64,000 nt of DNA from Atrichornis clamosus. Its lineage: Eukaryota; Chordata; Aves; Passeriformes; Menuridae. Position numbers and translations under genes: made by a program. Position 1 is the stretch's first letter. Each line of letters opens with the position of its first letter. The stretch lies in NCBI GenBank assembly GCA_013400975.1, contig WBMZ01003468.1, forward strand, positions 124,001-188,000, given 5' to 3'. Below, one piece after another: positions 16,513 to 29,590 of this stretch. Under the pieces are notes generated by a model that saw nothing but the letters and a program-made list of their open reading frames with translations, did no database searches and was not told the origin of the DNA.

Positions 16513-19500
16513 GAGGAAGGTGAATCTGAGCTCTGCCTTGCATCTTTGTATTATTCATTACATAATTGCTATGTTTTATTAGAAATATGATCTATTATAA
16601 CCTTGAATACGGTAACTTAAATGACATTGAAAATTAGATTATTCTGATTATGAGAGAAGTGAGAAAGGTACTAAACATTTGTAAGGCTGATAATCAATCA
16701 GTGTATCCATGTGAGTGCAATAAAAATCAATCAGGAGCTAGTGCGTTTAAATCTAATTTTTTAAGCATGACATTTTCTTCTGAGTTTCTTTTTTAAATGT
16801 CACCCTCTTCTACAACAGTGATTGATTCTATCCCCAGGGATAGTTAACTCCAACTGTTTTATTCATTGTGCTGAGCTCTTGTATCCACAGTCTTTTCTAA
16901 ATATCAAATTAATGACAACAATATTTTCATCAAAATGTGAAATTCAGAAATATGCATTCGTCGAATCAAAACAGCAAGAAGCAAGGCTGTACATTTAAAT
17001 TGCTTCAAATACCAGGGACCTTTTAACTAGCAAGCAGTATACTTTATTTAACACAGAAAATGGTGGAATTTTGTGTCCCTCCAGTTCTCTTTTCTCCCCA
17101 TAAAAGAGAAGGCCAAGGATTTGCTTGTTTAAAACATAATTCATCTAGAAATGTTTCAGTAGTGAGCAATGAATCACTGGCTACAGGGAGTCTGTGAGTA
17201 ATTACCTATGCCTTCAAAATAACCTTATTAGGCTATTGTAAGTCTAGGGGAGACCTTTGATACCTATAGCCTAAGGGCCTCTATTTTTCCATTCATGCAC
17301 AGGGGATTTATATGGTTATATCCTGACGAAAGCAACACATCTCCCATTTATGTATGAGGATAACTGCAGGGTTAATATATCAAGAACTGAGTTATAAGAA
17401 CAGGTTTCATTATATGAATGAATGATACAAATGGATGCTCCACAGCTTTATTTAACTGGCCTGAAACTTCATCTGTGGTTTCAAGGATTCTCATCAGCCT
17501 GAAAATTTTATTTTTGACACGAAACTTGGCACCTGCTATTGTCACATCCCTGAAATATTAGCAAATGGAATGAGTAAAAAAAAAAAAGAGTTTCTAGTGC
17601 TTTGAAGAAAAACAGTACCAGCTGAAATCAGATGTAGGACCAAAACTGAAAAACCAATGCACAACAACAGGCTGAAAAAAACCCCCCTTGAAAATAACTG
17701 AAAGCTATGCCTTTGGCATTCCTTTATCTATTTACTCTAAATGTTTATTTAAATTATATCACTGTCCTTTTAAATTTTTACTATTTTTAAAATTATTTTT
17801 TGTTTTAAGACATCCAGAAGTGCACCCAGCAGCTATCATACTTGGGTTATCTAGAACTGCCAATCCAAGACCCAAAAACGCTGTTGAAGGAAAACAAATG
17901 GTCCTGGAGGCACGTTTGTCTTGAATGTTGCAGAAGGACAGAACAAAAAAAACCCAAACCACCAAAATCCCCTAAGCAATTTCCAAGTGTATGAATATAC
18001 CACTAAAGCCTACTTTATATTTATTATAGCATTTCAGGACTGGTTCAAGTGATGCAGAACATGCCACACAGAGCAACCCCTGCCCAAAGAATAAAAATCA
18101 GGACTCCAGAAATACAAACGGAACCCCTCCACACTCCCTAAACAGGTCCTAAGAACAAATGAAAAATGAAGAAGTTGCAAAAGCAGAAAGACAGTAAACA
18201 AGTGGGAAAAAAACCCCAGAAGAAAACATGCCTTGCGGTATGCAGGTGTGGGCAGGTAGAAGCTGAGAGCTCGAGGAGCAGCTAAGTCAGAGCCAGGACG
18301 TACAGGGCACAGCATCTATCCAGGGACTGAACTGAAAGCAGACTCCTTGATCTCCCTTACCATCTCCCTACACACTGCAATCAAAGGAGGTGGAGAGATG
18401 CGATTATATATTGAATGATAAACTGTTTAAATAGCATTTGCCCTGTGATTTCCATTTTCAAAGTGCTTTAATATCATCAACTAATTGCGAGTGTGAAATA
18501 GGATAATCCACACACTCTTAGCAGCTGATGCCTAAAGAGCTACTGAAGGTTGTTAGCATTAACAATTGCAGGCAGAATAAATCACTGATATTTCCCATGA
18601 ACACCACTAACGTATCTGCAGTGGAAATAGCCTAGCTACACTCATTGACTTAGACAAAATCTACTCACTAGTATGTTTCCATCTGTATTTCACATAGGCA
18701 TCACCTCAAGTTACTTAATATAGCCAGAAATTCCCACATGTGAGATGGAGCATCTCCACAGGTAGGTCTTGCAATGTCCCTGTGCATCTTGTGCAGCTGT
18801 TAATTAAACTACACGTGTTATTCTCCCCTCGCTCCTGTCATGCCCCATCTCTCTCAGTATTCTGCACGAAATCAGTCACCTCCTTACTCTCAAAGTAAAA
18901 CCTACAATTTTTATTAAGATCCACCATGCCACTGGCAACAGGTTTTTAGTGTAATAACATCATGTGGTGGATACTGCCAGCCCTCCCCTTCCCTGCTCAG
19001 GGCAGAAATGGGAAGGAGCTTTGGGAATCAATCACTCCATCTGGGGAGGTCTCCCAAACTTACAGGGATTCTTGCAGGTAACCCACTGTGAAGTGCCAGC
19101 CTGCAGCAGAATTCCCATGAAACTAAAACCCTCAAGGAAGCAACATGTTGTGCTTAGTATCTACTGTTTGGGCTGCCAAGAGTGGATTTACTAGTAACTT
19201 CTGTGGCAGTCTAGATAAAATTCTGCATGCAGCTGGTTAAACCAAAATACTCTGGGGAAATGGAGGACAGCTTTTCTGGAATTGCAGTGTCTTAACACAT
19301 TAGCTAAAAACACACAAGACCATAAACACAAAGTGATTATTCTTTCTCTTCCTTACAGCTGAAGTGACCAAATGCATACACAGCAGTTGAAAAACTCTTC
19401 TAAATACTCAGCCTGAAAATAAATTTCTATTAAGCTACAGTGCATTTCTTTTATCATAGGCTGGGTGAAGGAAAAAATCCCTAGATTTCAAACTCTGAAC

Positions 19501-22500
19501 TTTCAGTCAGAAATCACTGAGAGGCCATTAAATCTGTCTCATCTGATTTCAGCTGTTGAGGTGCCCTTTCAAGCTACCTTCTCAAAGCAACTGCCCTTTT
19601 GAGCTACAATCTTGAAGCCTGGTATACTAACTCTTTATGGATAACCGATTACAAGTAAAAATACCCTGAATCTGACCTTTCTCTCCAGGGTCACCAAAAG
19701 GTAAATCAGTCTACTTATCTACAGATATTACATTAATTTCTCTTAGGAGACAGTCATGGTAGCATGATGCCTTGCAACTGGGAGATGCTGGGGTTATCCA
19801 AAGTCCTCATTTCAATTTATTGGGCATTATCCAGGACCACTGATGGCCAGGGAAGTGCATGGCTGTAAGCTAAGACTAGACACTGCACCCTATTCCTGCC
19901 CACTGCCTGGCCAGACCGTAGCACTTCACACTTCAACCTGCTGCAGCTATTTTATTTCTCATCCTAACACACACTGAGGAAAAGAACATGACTTGTTTTT
20001 TACTTAACTGGAAAGCTACCTACCATGACAAATTGCAACCTCTTTCCTGACAATGCCATTAACAGACTCCTTCCACAAAACAACTTTCCATAATAAGCAC
20101 ATTCGCTCAATGTAATGAATGAGTCTTAGCTACGGGACAAATTCTGATCATGATTGATAAAACTGACTTTATGGGACAGCAAATGGAAAGGCTACCAAAA
20201 AAAAAGCAGGTGAGCTGGAAGACCCCTTCTCTTTGCTTGCACAGAGACACTCAGGACCCAGGGCAATGGCTCCCCAGAAGGAATAGCAGAAGTTCAGGAG
20301 CAATACCAAGACAGCGTGTCACTGTATTTCTCCCTTTTATTATGGGTGGTTTCATGCAGTGAACACAGTCTGACTTTCCCCAAACAGGGTTCACTCCTAC
20401 ATTATTTACCAGAATTAAAAATAACAGCCCCAACTCATCCCAACTGCTGTTTTTGTCTTGCAGTGGTGCTACTCCACCGATCGCAGCAGAGTCCTATTAG
20501 TGTAAAACTACAGCAGCGTAGTGGGAGATCAGGTCTAATATCTGTATCTGCAGATGGATAACACCGCACTCATACCTAAGTTTCATTTCTTTGTTTTGCC
20601 CCCAAGGCTGAATTTCACATTTGTACCTCCTGGTGGCTTGTGCAATTGTGTAAAGGTGCATCTAGCGAGAGAGCTGCCAACTGACAACACGTCTGAAGCG
20701 GCTTTGCGTGCGCGGGTACTTCACCAGGCACAGGGAACACATCGCCTCCCGTGACCGTAAATTGAGCTCATGAAGGCGCAGGAACAGTTGTTCCCGGCAT
20801 GTTTCAAGGAAGGGAGCTGCAGTCTTGAATCACAATGTCTGCCTGTGTTACAGCCTCGGCAGCTTGCAGCCCTGGCCTCCTACTAGGCCAGGGATAATAA
20901 AAGCAAAGAAATAGCTCAGAATCTATTTACCTATTCCTCCAAAGCAAATGTGGAAAACACACCTTTATGAACTTACGCACATTTCTTCCTAAATGCAAAG
21001 GCTTGTTGATACTCCTACTACTGAAACAAAATAAAATATAATTGAGATTGGGAGGTTATTTCCATCTCTCAAGGTGCCAGGGTTGGCCCCTCGAAGTGAA
21101 GGGCAGGGGGGACAGAGCATGCACCCCACAACCATTCTGAGCCTCCTTGCTCAGGCTTCCCTCCTGGCTGACTGAAGCTGCTGCTGAATGACCTGCTCCA
21201 CCAGGAGAGCAGGGAGAAGGGAAGAACTGTATCACTTAACCAGGTGGACCTAAAAGTACCACAAGATCAGCCTAAAAAATTGCCTGTTTAAGCCTCACAC
21301 TGATGTGTGGTCTAACACATGCATGGTCCAACACGCATCTGCACTGGCCAGGGGACTTGGACTGCAGGTGGGCTTGATTTTTTAAAGAACAGTGCCTGTT
21401 GTTAAAATTGTTTTGCCATAACACTACAAGTAAAGCTTAATCAAATGGGAGAATAACACGCTCAAACAATACTGCTGCATCTCACGCATTTTAGCGTGTT
21501 GTTCACCTCCTCTCCCTTCTCAAAAGCTGAGCAGCTGGAATAAACAATCTGCCGTTTTGTTGTTGGGGTGGGGTACTATTTTTTAAAGGATTACATGGTC
21601 CTTTTTTTACAAACTGTAAACTAAGGAGAAAGCAAGGAGTGAAGTCAGGGGACTTCTTTTTCTTTCCACCTCAGGATTTCAGGAAAGTCATGTCGAGCCA
21701 GCCAGCAGGTTCCGGGAAAGCCCTCCTGAAGCTGGCTGCTGCCACAGATAAACAAGTTTATTCACTTTCAGTTTTAGAGTCTCACTGCCCACCCCTAAGC
21801 ACTACACCCGCGAGCTGAGGCACTTGAAAGACCTTTGCCTCCCAGGTTTTTCTCTGGATCCCTTTCTGCCCATGCATGGCATAACCCAGCACCGAGCCCC
21901 AGCTGGGCTTAACCTGCAGCAGCTGAAGCCCCAGCTCCCATCTGGGATCTCTGCGCCTGAGATAGCAGCAGGCTTCAACGCTTCAACGGGACTCTTCAAA
22001 GCAAAAGGTGCCTGGGAGACAAAAGCTCTTGTTCGTGTCTTTAATAAATACTGCTCCATCCATAATTCACATGCAGAAATACTGCTTCTCATCTATTAAT
22101 GCAGGCTCTCTGGACATCTGTACTCCTGCTTTATGTAGAGGTAAAAACATCATGGCATTACGGGGTTGAATTCCCTTAACACACCTGCAGCAACCTCAGC
22201 TGTTTCAGCACTCATGTTATGACATGAATCACTCCACAAGCCTGCACCTAATTATCAGACTGTCTATTTTGATGTATTTTATCTTTTATGTACAATGCCA
22301 AAGAAGTTCCTTAAAATACATTCCAACTATTCTTTTATTAAAAAAAAAAAATTGCTTTCTTGTCTGGGACTGAAGTTCTGAAATAGCAGGAGTAAGTGGA
22401 CCAGATTATTTAAAAAAGAAGGCTTGCTACTAACTACAGGACTGGCTTAAACAGCTTAATTCTGTCAGTCAGGGTCAAGCCGAATCAAATCCTGATTTCT

Positions 22501-24771
22501 CCATAAGATCTTTTAAACACCCCCAGTAAAGCCAGCACATAACCTTTTTACATTAAGTGCTTTCACAGTACACCAGACCAGCCTGATGTAGTGATCACAC
22601 AAGAAGCAAAGCAGACAGATGCTCGTTTCCAGAAAATAGAAAGATACTAAAATAAGCAGCCTTTTTATTTTTGATTTGAAATCAAAGTGATTACTGAGGG
22701 CTCTGAAACTTCCAGGGCAAGACATAGTGCACACAAGGGAGTTCATTTTGAGAAGGCAAACAGGCAGCAGGTCAACACAGAGTTAACTCAATAAAATAAT
22801 AATTTCTACTTGGATAAACTGACCTAGTTTTCCCAGACTTCTCCATGAAAACAAAGGATGCAACTTGGACATGAGTTGACATCTGAAAGGGAAGCCAAGG
22901 GCTGGGCAAGGAGACTGAATTCAACACACAGCTGGTCCTTAACTAAATGAGGGTGGTGGTCCCCACTTGGCACTAGAAACCACTATCCAGCAAGGATTAA
23001 CTGGCATTACTGGTGGCTCCTATCCCTATCTTATCTCATTGATGCTGATGACACATCTTTCATGTTCATCAACAGTGTGGGATTGGGCCCTGAACTCATC
23101 ACACACAGGTCGGGTGCCTCCTTCTCCAAGACTGCACGAAGTGCAAGATGCAAGATGCACTAACAGCAGGGTTCCTATGAAGTCCTCGGGATATTGTTCC
23201 AGGGCTACAACCCTCATGGGAAGCATGGGCTCAAAACTCAGATTTCCAAAAGCAGAGGTTTATTCAGTTCCTAAAAGAGCTGATGAACATCCACCTGCCC
23301 AGCCAGCTGCAGGACTGCCCCAGAGCCCCAGACTGCATGGCAGACACAGCACAGGCAAGTCCCCCAGGGCCTGGGATGCACAACAGGGAGAACAGGAACA
23401 GACAAGGCTCCTTCCTGGCCCCCCTCGTAACTCATCCCAAGATTTTGTAAATCTGAACACAACAGACAACTCGGCGTTTTGGGATTCAACCCAGTGTTAT
23501 TTTTCAGCAAAGCTTTGTTGTGCTGGAACACCTCCAACCAGCTCAAGCTAAACAATTTGCCCAGAGAAAATGTTCAATGAAGGGGAAACATAAAAGTATG
23601 CACAGAAAGAGGCCTGGGTCCCCCTCTTTTCTAATCCATCACACAGCATTAGGGATTAAATACTCATTAAAAATATATATAATAAACCGTTAAGACAGGA
23701 TATCTAGTGATTCTTCTTAATTGCCTCATTTTTCCCACACCCTGGTTTCTAGGGAATATTTTTAAATATTCCTCCTCTATTACTGCAAGGCCCCTTTACA
23801 AGAGAGTTGCCTCCCCACCTCATTCCCCCAGGCAGGAAAGAAGACCCCAAAACTCATGGGTTTATACTGCATACCCTGTATGAGAATAAGCTGTTTTGTC
23901 TGTACAGTTTATGTGTTTTCACACCTTACAATGATTAAATTCTAGTAGGAAAAATGTTCCTAATAAACATGTGAAATAGCTGTAACTGACTTAGAAAACA
24001 ACAGGAAAAGTTGCCAAGAAAAGGCTTTGACTCTCTCTTAAGGACAAGCAGGATTTAAGCCTCCTTCAGAATTAAAGGAATAAAATATTTATGCTTATTC
24101 TCCTCTGGCCCTGTGTACTTTTCCCTGTGTTATGAGAGAGTTTTGAACATAAGAGGGCTTCTTTTTCTTAGTAACAGTTACCCTCTTCCTTTTATTTGAT
24201 ATCTTTTTTAAAATACTATTTGCATTCCTTTTCCATTTAAAATTGTTTTCTGGATTTTATGATATAGTAGCAGTGTTCACCTGAAGAGGCATCCAAAGCA
24301 GGGAGAGGGAAGTATGCATGGAGCTTCTCTTCCAAATTACTGAAAGGGACAAATCAAACATCCTTCTCATAAAAAAGTGCTGTCAAAAGGTTCTTATGAA
24401 CTAGCAGTCACTGGTTCCAGGGATCTGGATCATATGAGTTCGATCCTTGAGTTACTCCATGGGATAACCAGATGGCATGGCACAGTACAACATGGACTAC
24501 AAAACAAAACACACACTGAGCTCTGGACATCTACACCAACCTTCACGAGACAAATCATTTGAAACACAAGTGCCCCAGCTTGCTCCCTGCCCAACAGAGG
24601 CAGACCAGTCCTGTTACAGAGCAACACAAGCTCCCCTTAATCTAATGCTTCATCTTCCAGCATCAACAACTTCCCTGTATCAGAAAAAAACCCACCTTCA
24701 TGAAATTTCAGATGTGACGCTTTTTTGAGTGGCTTTCCCCTGTTGTGTCTCCACTAGAATCAAAATATACC

Positions 24772-24784
24772 GTGTCACAGGTCA
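24772..24784 (+). promoter_or_regulatory. DR1-like nuclear-receptor motif
   Basis: GTGTCA-C-AGGTCA is a one-base-spaced direct repeat with a perfect 3' half-site and one mismatch in the 5' half-site. DR1 elements are bound by RXR, COUP-TF, HNF4 and PPAR:RXR. Function here is unproven, and such matches occur by chance. Confidence 0.25.
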
Positions 24785-25722
24785 CCTAGAAGAAGCGCTA
24801 TGGCAAGAAAAGCAGGGGAAAGACAGTCCTTGCATTAAGCAGCAGCTCACACAGCTACGGTGCAGTGAGGGATGCTGAACATGTGAGGTGCAGCAGTTCA
24901 GCACATAAGGACATTTAGTCACTGCTGATTTGTCTTCCTGGGCTGCTGCCTACTCTACTGGTGTCTCCAGGTTACAAAATGGCTAAAACCCATGCAATGC
25001 TATCATCAGTCTTCTTGAGATATAGGAAAATTCACATGTATTACGCAACATCTTATACTTAGTTTTTAAAACTATTAAAAAAACCCCCTCAATCTTTGCC
25101 ACTGGAACATTCTCTAGAAGTACACAATATATAAAATTACTAGGCTTTGTAAGAGTACATGCAACTTGTGGATTCTTTAAAATGTAATACTACTCCCCAT
25201 AAACTCCAGCACTTCTTGGCAATTTCCGTTTCTTCTGCCTCTCTTACGCTGCATTACTATTTCCATGATGCAAACTGTAATCAGCTAGTTGGGAATTAAA
25301 ACACAAACAAGGAAAGATGGGAAGAAGCAAAGGATTGGCAGCAGCACCCATTGCATCAGGGCTGACTGACAGCAGAAAACCTGTTAATGATGGAAACAGG
25401 AGGAGACAGGGCAGGTGAAAACAGTGTCTCTGGATCGACTGGTACGTCAAGGAATGATGTCCTCTCCCGCTCCTTCAACCGCGCAGTGATGCCTTCACCA
25501 AAACCACCTCCAAGGGAATAAAGCCCGTCTCTCTGCCAGGGTCCTGGCAGCCCTCAGCCATTTGAGGAATTGTACGTGTGCCCACTGCTGAGGGAGAGAG
25601 TGAGGTGATGTCTGCAGCATTTCTAAAATGCTTTCCCTTATCATCCAGTATCATTTGATTTAGTATCTCTGTGATGTTTTAATCCATCCTCACTGCTAAG
25701 TTTTCCTATTTAATTTAAGGCC

Positions 25723-25737
25723 TTTTTTTTTTTCCAG
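25723..25737. repeat. T11 tract followed by CCAG
   Basis: Eleven T followed immediately by CCAG on the plus strand. Simple sequence that incidentally has the shape of an acceptor on the strand opposite to RARB. No exon is recognisable downstream. Confidence 0.7.
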
Positions 25738-26257
25738 CTCTCAAATTTTATGGTAAAGAGTTTCCCGTGTTCAAATACATCAAGTTCTGCCTCCAAGAAG
25801 ATACTGACAGTGGAGCATCAACCCCCTTAACACAGGAAAACACAAAATAAAGTGCAAAATGCACAAGACTATCTGTCAGTAATCCTTCTTCCCACAAGTT
25901 TAAAGACACGGAACTTTAAAAAATATAATGTGTTGAAAATGATACAAATGTAATACACTTTGTTAGTCTGTCATTTTGAATGGCTTGTAAAGTCCTCCCT
26001 CAGAGGATTGGACTTAAATCATTCATTAACTTGAAGCCGATTGCTTTGTCCTGGAAAGGGGGCAGAACATAGATTTCTCAGATGTAACCCAATTTCCTAA
26101 CAGAAACAAAAACAACCTGATGAAATTCAGTTACCAAAACAATCTATCATACCCCAAGCAGAAGCGTAAATAAATTAAATTACAAAATGAGCTCTTTCAG
26201 CAAAGCCTAACTTTATGAGGACTTTTAAAATTAACATTTCACTTGTTTCGAAGTTTG

Positions 26258-26284
26258 AGAAAAGAAAGAGAGAAAGAAAGAAAA
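26258..26284. repeat. (GAAA)n purine microsatellite
   Basis: An imperfect run of GAAA and GAGA units on the plus strand. Ordinary intronic short tandem repeat. Confidence 0.75.
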
Positions 26285-29241
26285 GTAGGTCAGCATGTTT
26301 CCCCAGCATGTCTTTCTGACTCCATTAAAACTGTCTGTCAGATGACTAACCATGCCTGTAATCCAACTAAAAGCATGTTTGCTTTCTGTTGCACTTTTTG
26401 CCAGGGGAAAGGAAGAATTCCACTTAGCTTTAACGCTGAAATTCAGGTAAATGTCTCCAAAGTCAGACGATTTCCTCACATTTACTTACCAAATCTGTTT
26501 ATATCAACAACTAGCAACTGGTTATGGATGCACAGCACTGAGAAACGATCCCACAGCTCATTAAATGCCGATCAGCCACAGGCACTGCCTGTAGGGCTTT
26601 AAGCTACAACTTGTAGAAGTCAGGTTTCAGAGCCGTCGTCTGATTGACAAGACTTTTCATGAGACCTAGATTTAAACATTTAAGAGCTTTCAGAAACATA
26701 CAAGCATGCAAACAAGTATTGGAGTAAAATAAGATGGGGCAAAACCATTTCTGTTCATTTTGGGCTAAAGGAAATTAAAAATTCTGACGCCTTATGATCT
26801 TTCTTTTTCCTTTTATAGAATTGGCAGCTGAGTGTTATTTAAGTTTGGATAGAAAGGGTGTTATTTCTACTGCTTGTACACCATCTACTTTAAAAAATCC
26901 TTTACACTTTCCACATGAGCACTGAAGAACTGGAGATTAACTGTTCTGATGTATTTTAAAATGAGCATGTGATACAAAGTCAAACTAAAAACAAACCGAG
27001 GCTATTTTTAGAGCACAGTCGTGGGGCCAGCATCCCAGCAGGAGGAGCTGCAACGTGTCAGCCGGCTTATCGCAGGCACGGCAATGGAAAACTCCCTCTG
27101 CTATAACAATTCACACAGTGGATGAAAGCGAGCCATAAGAGCCTGACAGCAGCAGTGGGAAATCCATGGCCTCATCTACTTATGGAAAGATCTTCCTAAA
27201 CCGCCTTTGAGAGCTTACTGGTTTCCGAGGGCCTGCTTTCTGTCTTCCACACCATCAGCACAGGAGCTGCTCTCTGCAGAGTCCAGCGTGAGCTTTGCTT
27301 CTTTGCCTTCTGCAGAGGCACCTACCCCATGCAAGACCATCTCCAGTGATCACCAGGAAAACAGAAGTTTGCAGATATAAAGCACCGGGAAGACGTACGC
27401 GTTCTCACATACGTTTCTTCTAAGGGGAAAGACCAAATACACGTCTCCTCTGATACAGAGTCCTTCAGGAACATTCGGGTTGCTGCAGTTCAGACTTCCC
27501 AGAACTCTTGGGAACAATTTACTGCATTTCTCATGAACCCTGGCTACTGTAGATAACATTTTCAGGTTGGCCTGACAACCAAATAAGCCATGTTTAGCTT
27601 CAAGGCCCAGGACACTGGCAATTTCCTTGTTCCCAGACTGATATTTATCTCATTGACATTTCTCCGTCCTTTGGATTCAACATCTACCCCCCAATAAAAA
27701 AATAACCCAAAAAAAAAGCATTCAAAGGGAGGGAAAAAAAGATAGAGAAACAACAAGGTGCCAGTATAGAAAGTACAAGCTACATGGCACAAGGGCAATT
27801 AGGAAAAGAGATGCAAAGATGCCCCACATCCCCGAACAAGGAAATGATCTGAATGAGGAATATGAAGCAGTGAACTGAGTGCATAAAGGAAGAATGGAAG
27901 CTCTGAAACAAAGCTTTTGAGGTCATGGGATTGGGGTCTCACCAGTTATGTCCGCATGACAAAGCAAATGTGGCCTCAGCCACACATGCTTAGGAGTGCA
28001 GGGACTGGGGTAGGGACTGGCTACCTCCAGATTTCCCATCCGCTCTTACAGCAGCATTGCCCAGCACAGGACAAGGCAGAAGGGATAACCCAGGGTTTTT
28101 CTTGCCATGAAAGCAGTGGGGACACTCAACTCAAGGAGGGGCAAAGGCAACCTGCAATGGCAACACAAGTGCATAGCGCCAGTGTCTTCACATAGACAGT
28201 TTGGAATAATGCTATAAAACAAAGTGGGGAACAAGAAATAACAGAAAAAGGCCATGAAAAGAATCAGATCCATGTTGAGAAGCAATTTTGTAAGAGAAAT
28301 CTGCCCAAAATGCCTTTTACTGGAAAACTGACAGAAGAAAGCATCTGATGATCCCTAAAACACCCCAATGGTGTAAAATGAAAAATCTGAAAAGGTAGAC
28401 CTGTGTCAATGCCAACTGTCCTCAAGGAAAAGCCGTATTTCCAGAGAAGGATCTCCACAGAAGGTGGCACATGGCAAGACTGCCACAGAAACCTGAGCTG
28501 CAAGCACTGACAGACACACCCTGGGCACTGACAACATGTGCTCCCTCAAAATAAGGAAGGGTTCAGTAAGTTCTGAGGGTTTCGCTAGAACACTGAACAG
28601 TAGCAAGCACTTCTCTGGAGTATGCTGCAGGTCTAAGTAGAAATCAGACTGTACGTGTGTTACACTTTTCACTTGCTCTAGATTTTCTCAAGATTCACCT
28701 GTAATGAAAGAAAAGTTACTTGTACAAGGACTCTGTGCCATTCAGCTGAATATCTTTCACAGGACAAGACTGAGAGCCATTCAGAAAGCCCTTTCTTAAA
28801 GCACATCTCTTTCAGAGCGTGGTTGAGTACTGCAGTACAAATGATTAGCATAATAACTTTAGAAGTGTTACAAATTTAATAAAACACCTTGTTAAGCAAA
28901 AACGTAGAAAGGCACACATTTACAGTCGTTGAGGACCAGGATTGATGGATGCAGACAAAGGCTGCAGAGAGCACACCAGCCCTGGTAACTTCTGCCAGGA
29001 TCCGTGTTGTCATAGAGACAGCAGAGAGCGATGAAAAGTTCACCACGGTAGCTATACCTTAGTGAATAAGTCTTAATGTAACTTCCAGCTGAGGACATGT
29101 AATCAATCTCTGTATGAGCTTATTGAAGGAATTCCCTTTATGCTTACTCAGTCCTCAAGAGTCTCAAATGAGGGGAAAGATTTAAAAGTATCTATTTTAC
29201 TACTTTTAAGACAAGCCAAGGCTTAGTGCTTCTTTTGGAAT

Positions 29242-29267
29242 GGGAGAGCAGGGGTGGGTGGTGGTGG
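29242..29267 (+). other. G-rich cluster, possible G-quadruplex
   Basis: The plus strand reads GGGAGAGCAGGGGTGGGTGG followed by TGGTGG. Three runs of at least three G and further GG pairs within about 26 bases could allow an imperfect quadruplex. The plus strand is the template strand for RARB. Only three full G-triplets are present, so this is weak. Confidence 0.35.
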
Positions 29268-29550
29268 CAGGAAGATACATAATTTCTTTTTCAAAAGAAA
29301 CAGTTAAAACATAAAAATGTTGATAAACACATTCAATTTTTAAAAACCTGAAACACTAACACCAACCAAAAGAAAAAGCATGGAAATAGTAACTCTGGAG
29401 CAGTCTGGCAAATTGGAAGCAATGCAACAGTGTCTCCCTCCCTCCCCAGACACTCTCCCTACAGAGGTGGTTACAGCCCTGGCATCTCCCTGCTGTTCTT
29501 GTCCCGTGGGGTTCAATCACCCCCATTCCCTTTTACACTGCAAAACATGG

Positions 29551-29590
29551 AACTCTCCCTGCTCTCTCTGCTCTCTCTTTCCTCTCCGTG
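29551..29590. repeat. CT-rich low-complexity tract
   Basis: A pyrimidine run built from CTCTCCCTG and CTCTCTCTG-like units on the plus strand, so GA-rich in the RARB transcript. Low-complexity sequence. Confidence 0.7.

Noticed and set aside
22967..23551. 194-codon plus-strand open reading frame, the longest in the window
   Set aside because: There is no recognisable domain, signal or splice context, and minus-strand frames overlap the same interval. A frame of this length is expected by chance in 64 kb read in six frames.
24402..24447. tRNA-like A-box (TAGCAGTCACTGG) and B-box (AGTTCGATCC)
   Set aside because: The boxes are about 36 bases apart, too close for a tRNA. No cloverleaf can be folded around them and no SINE tail follows.
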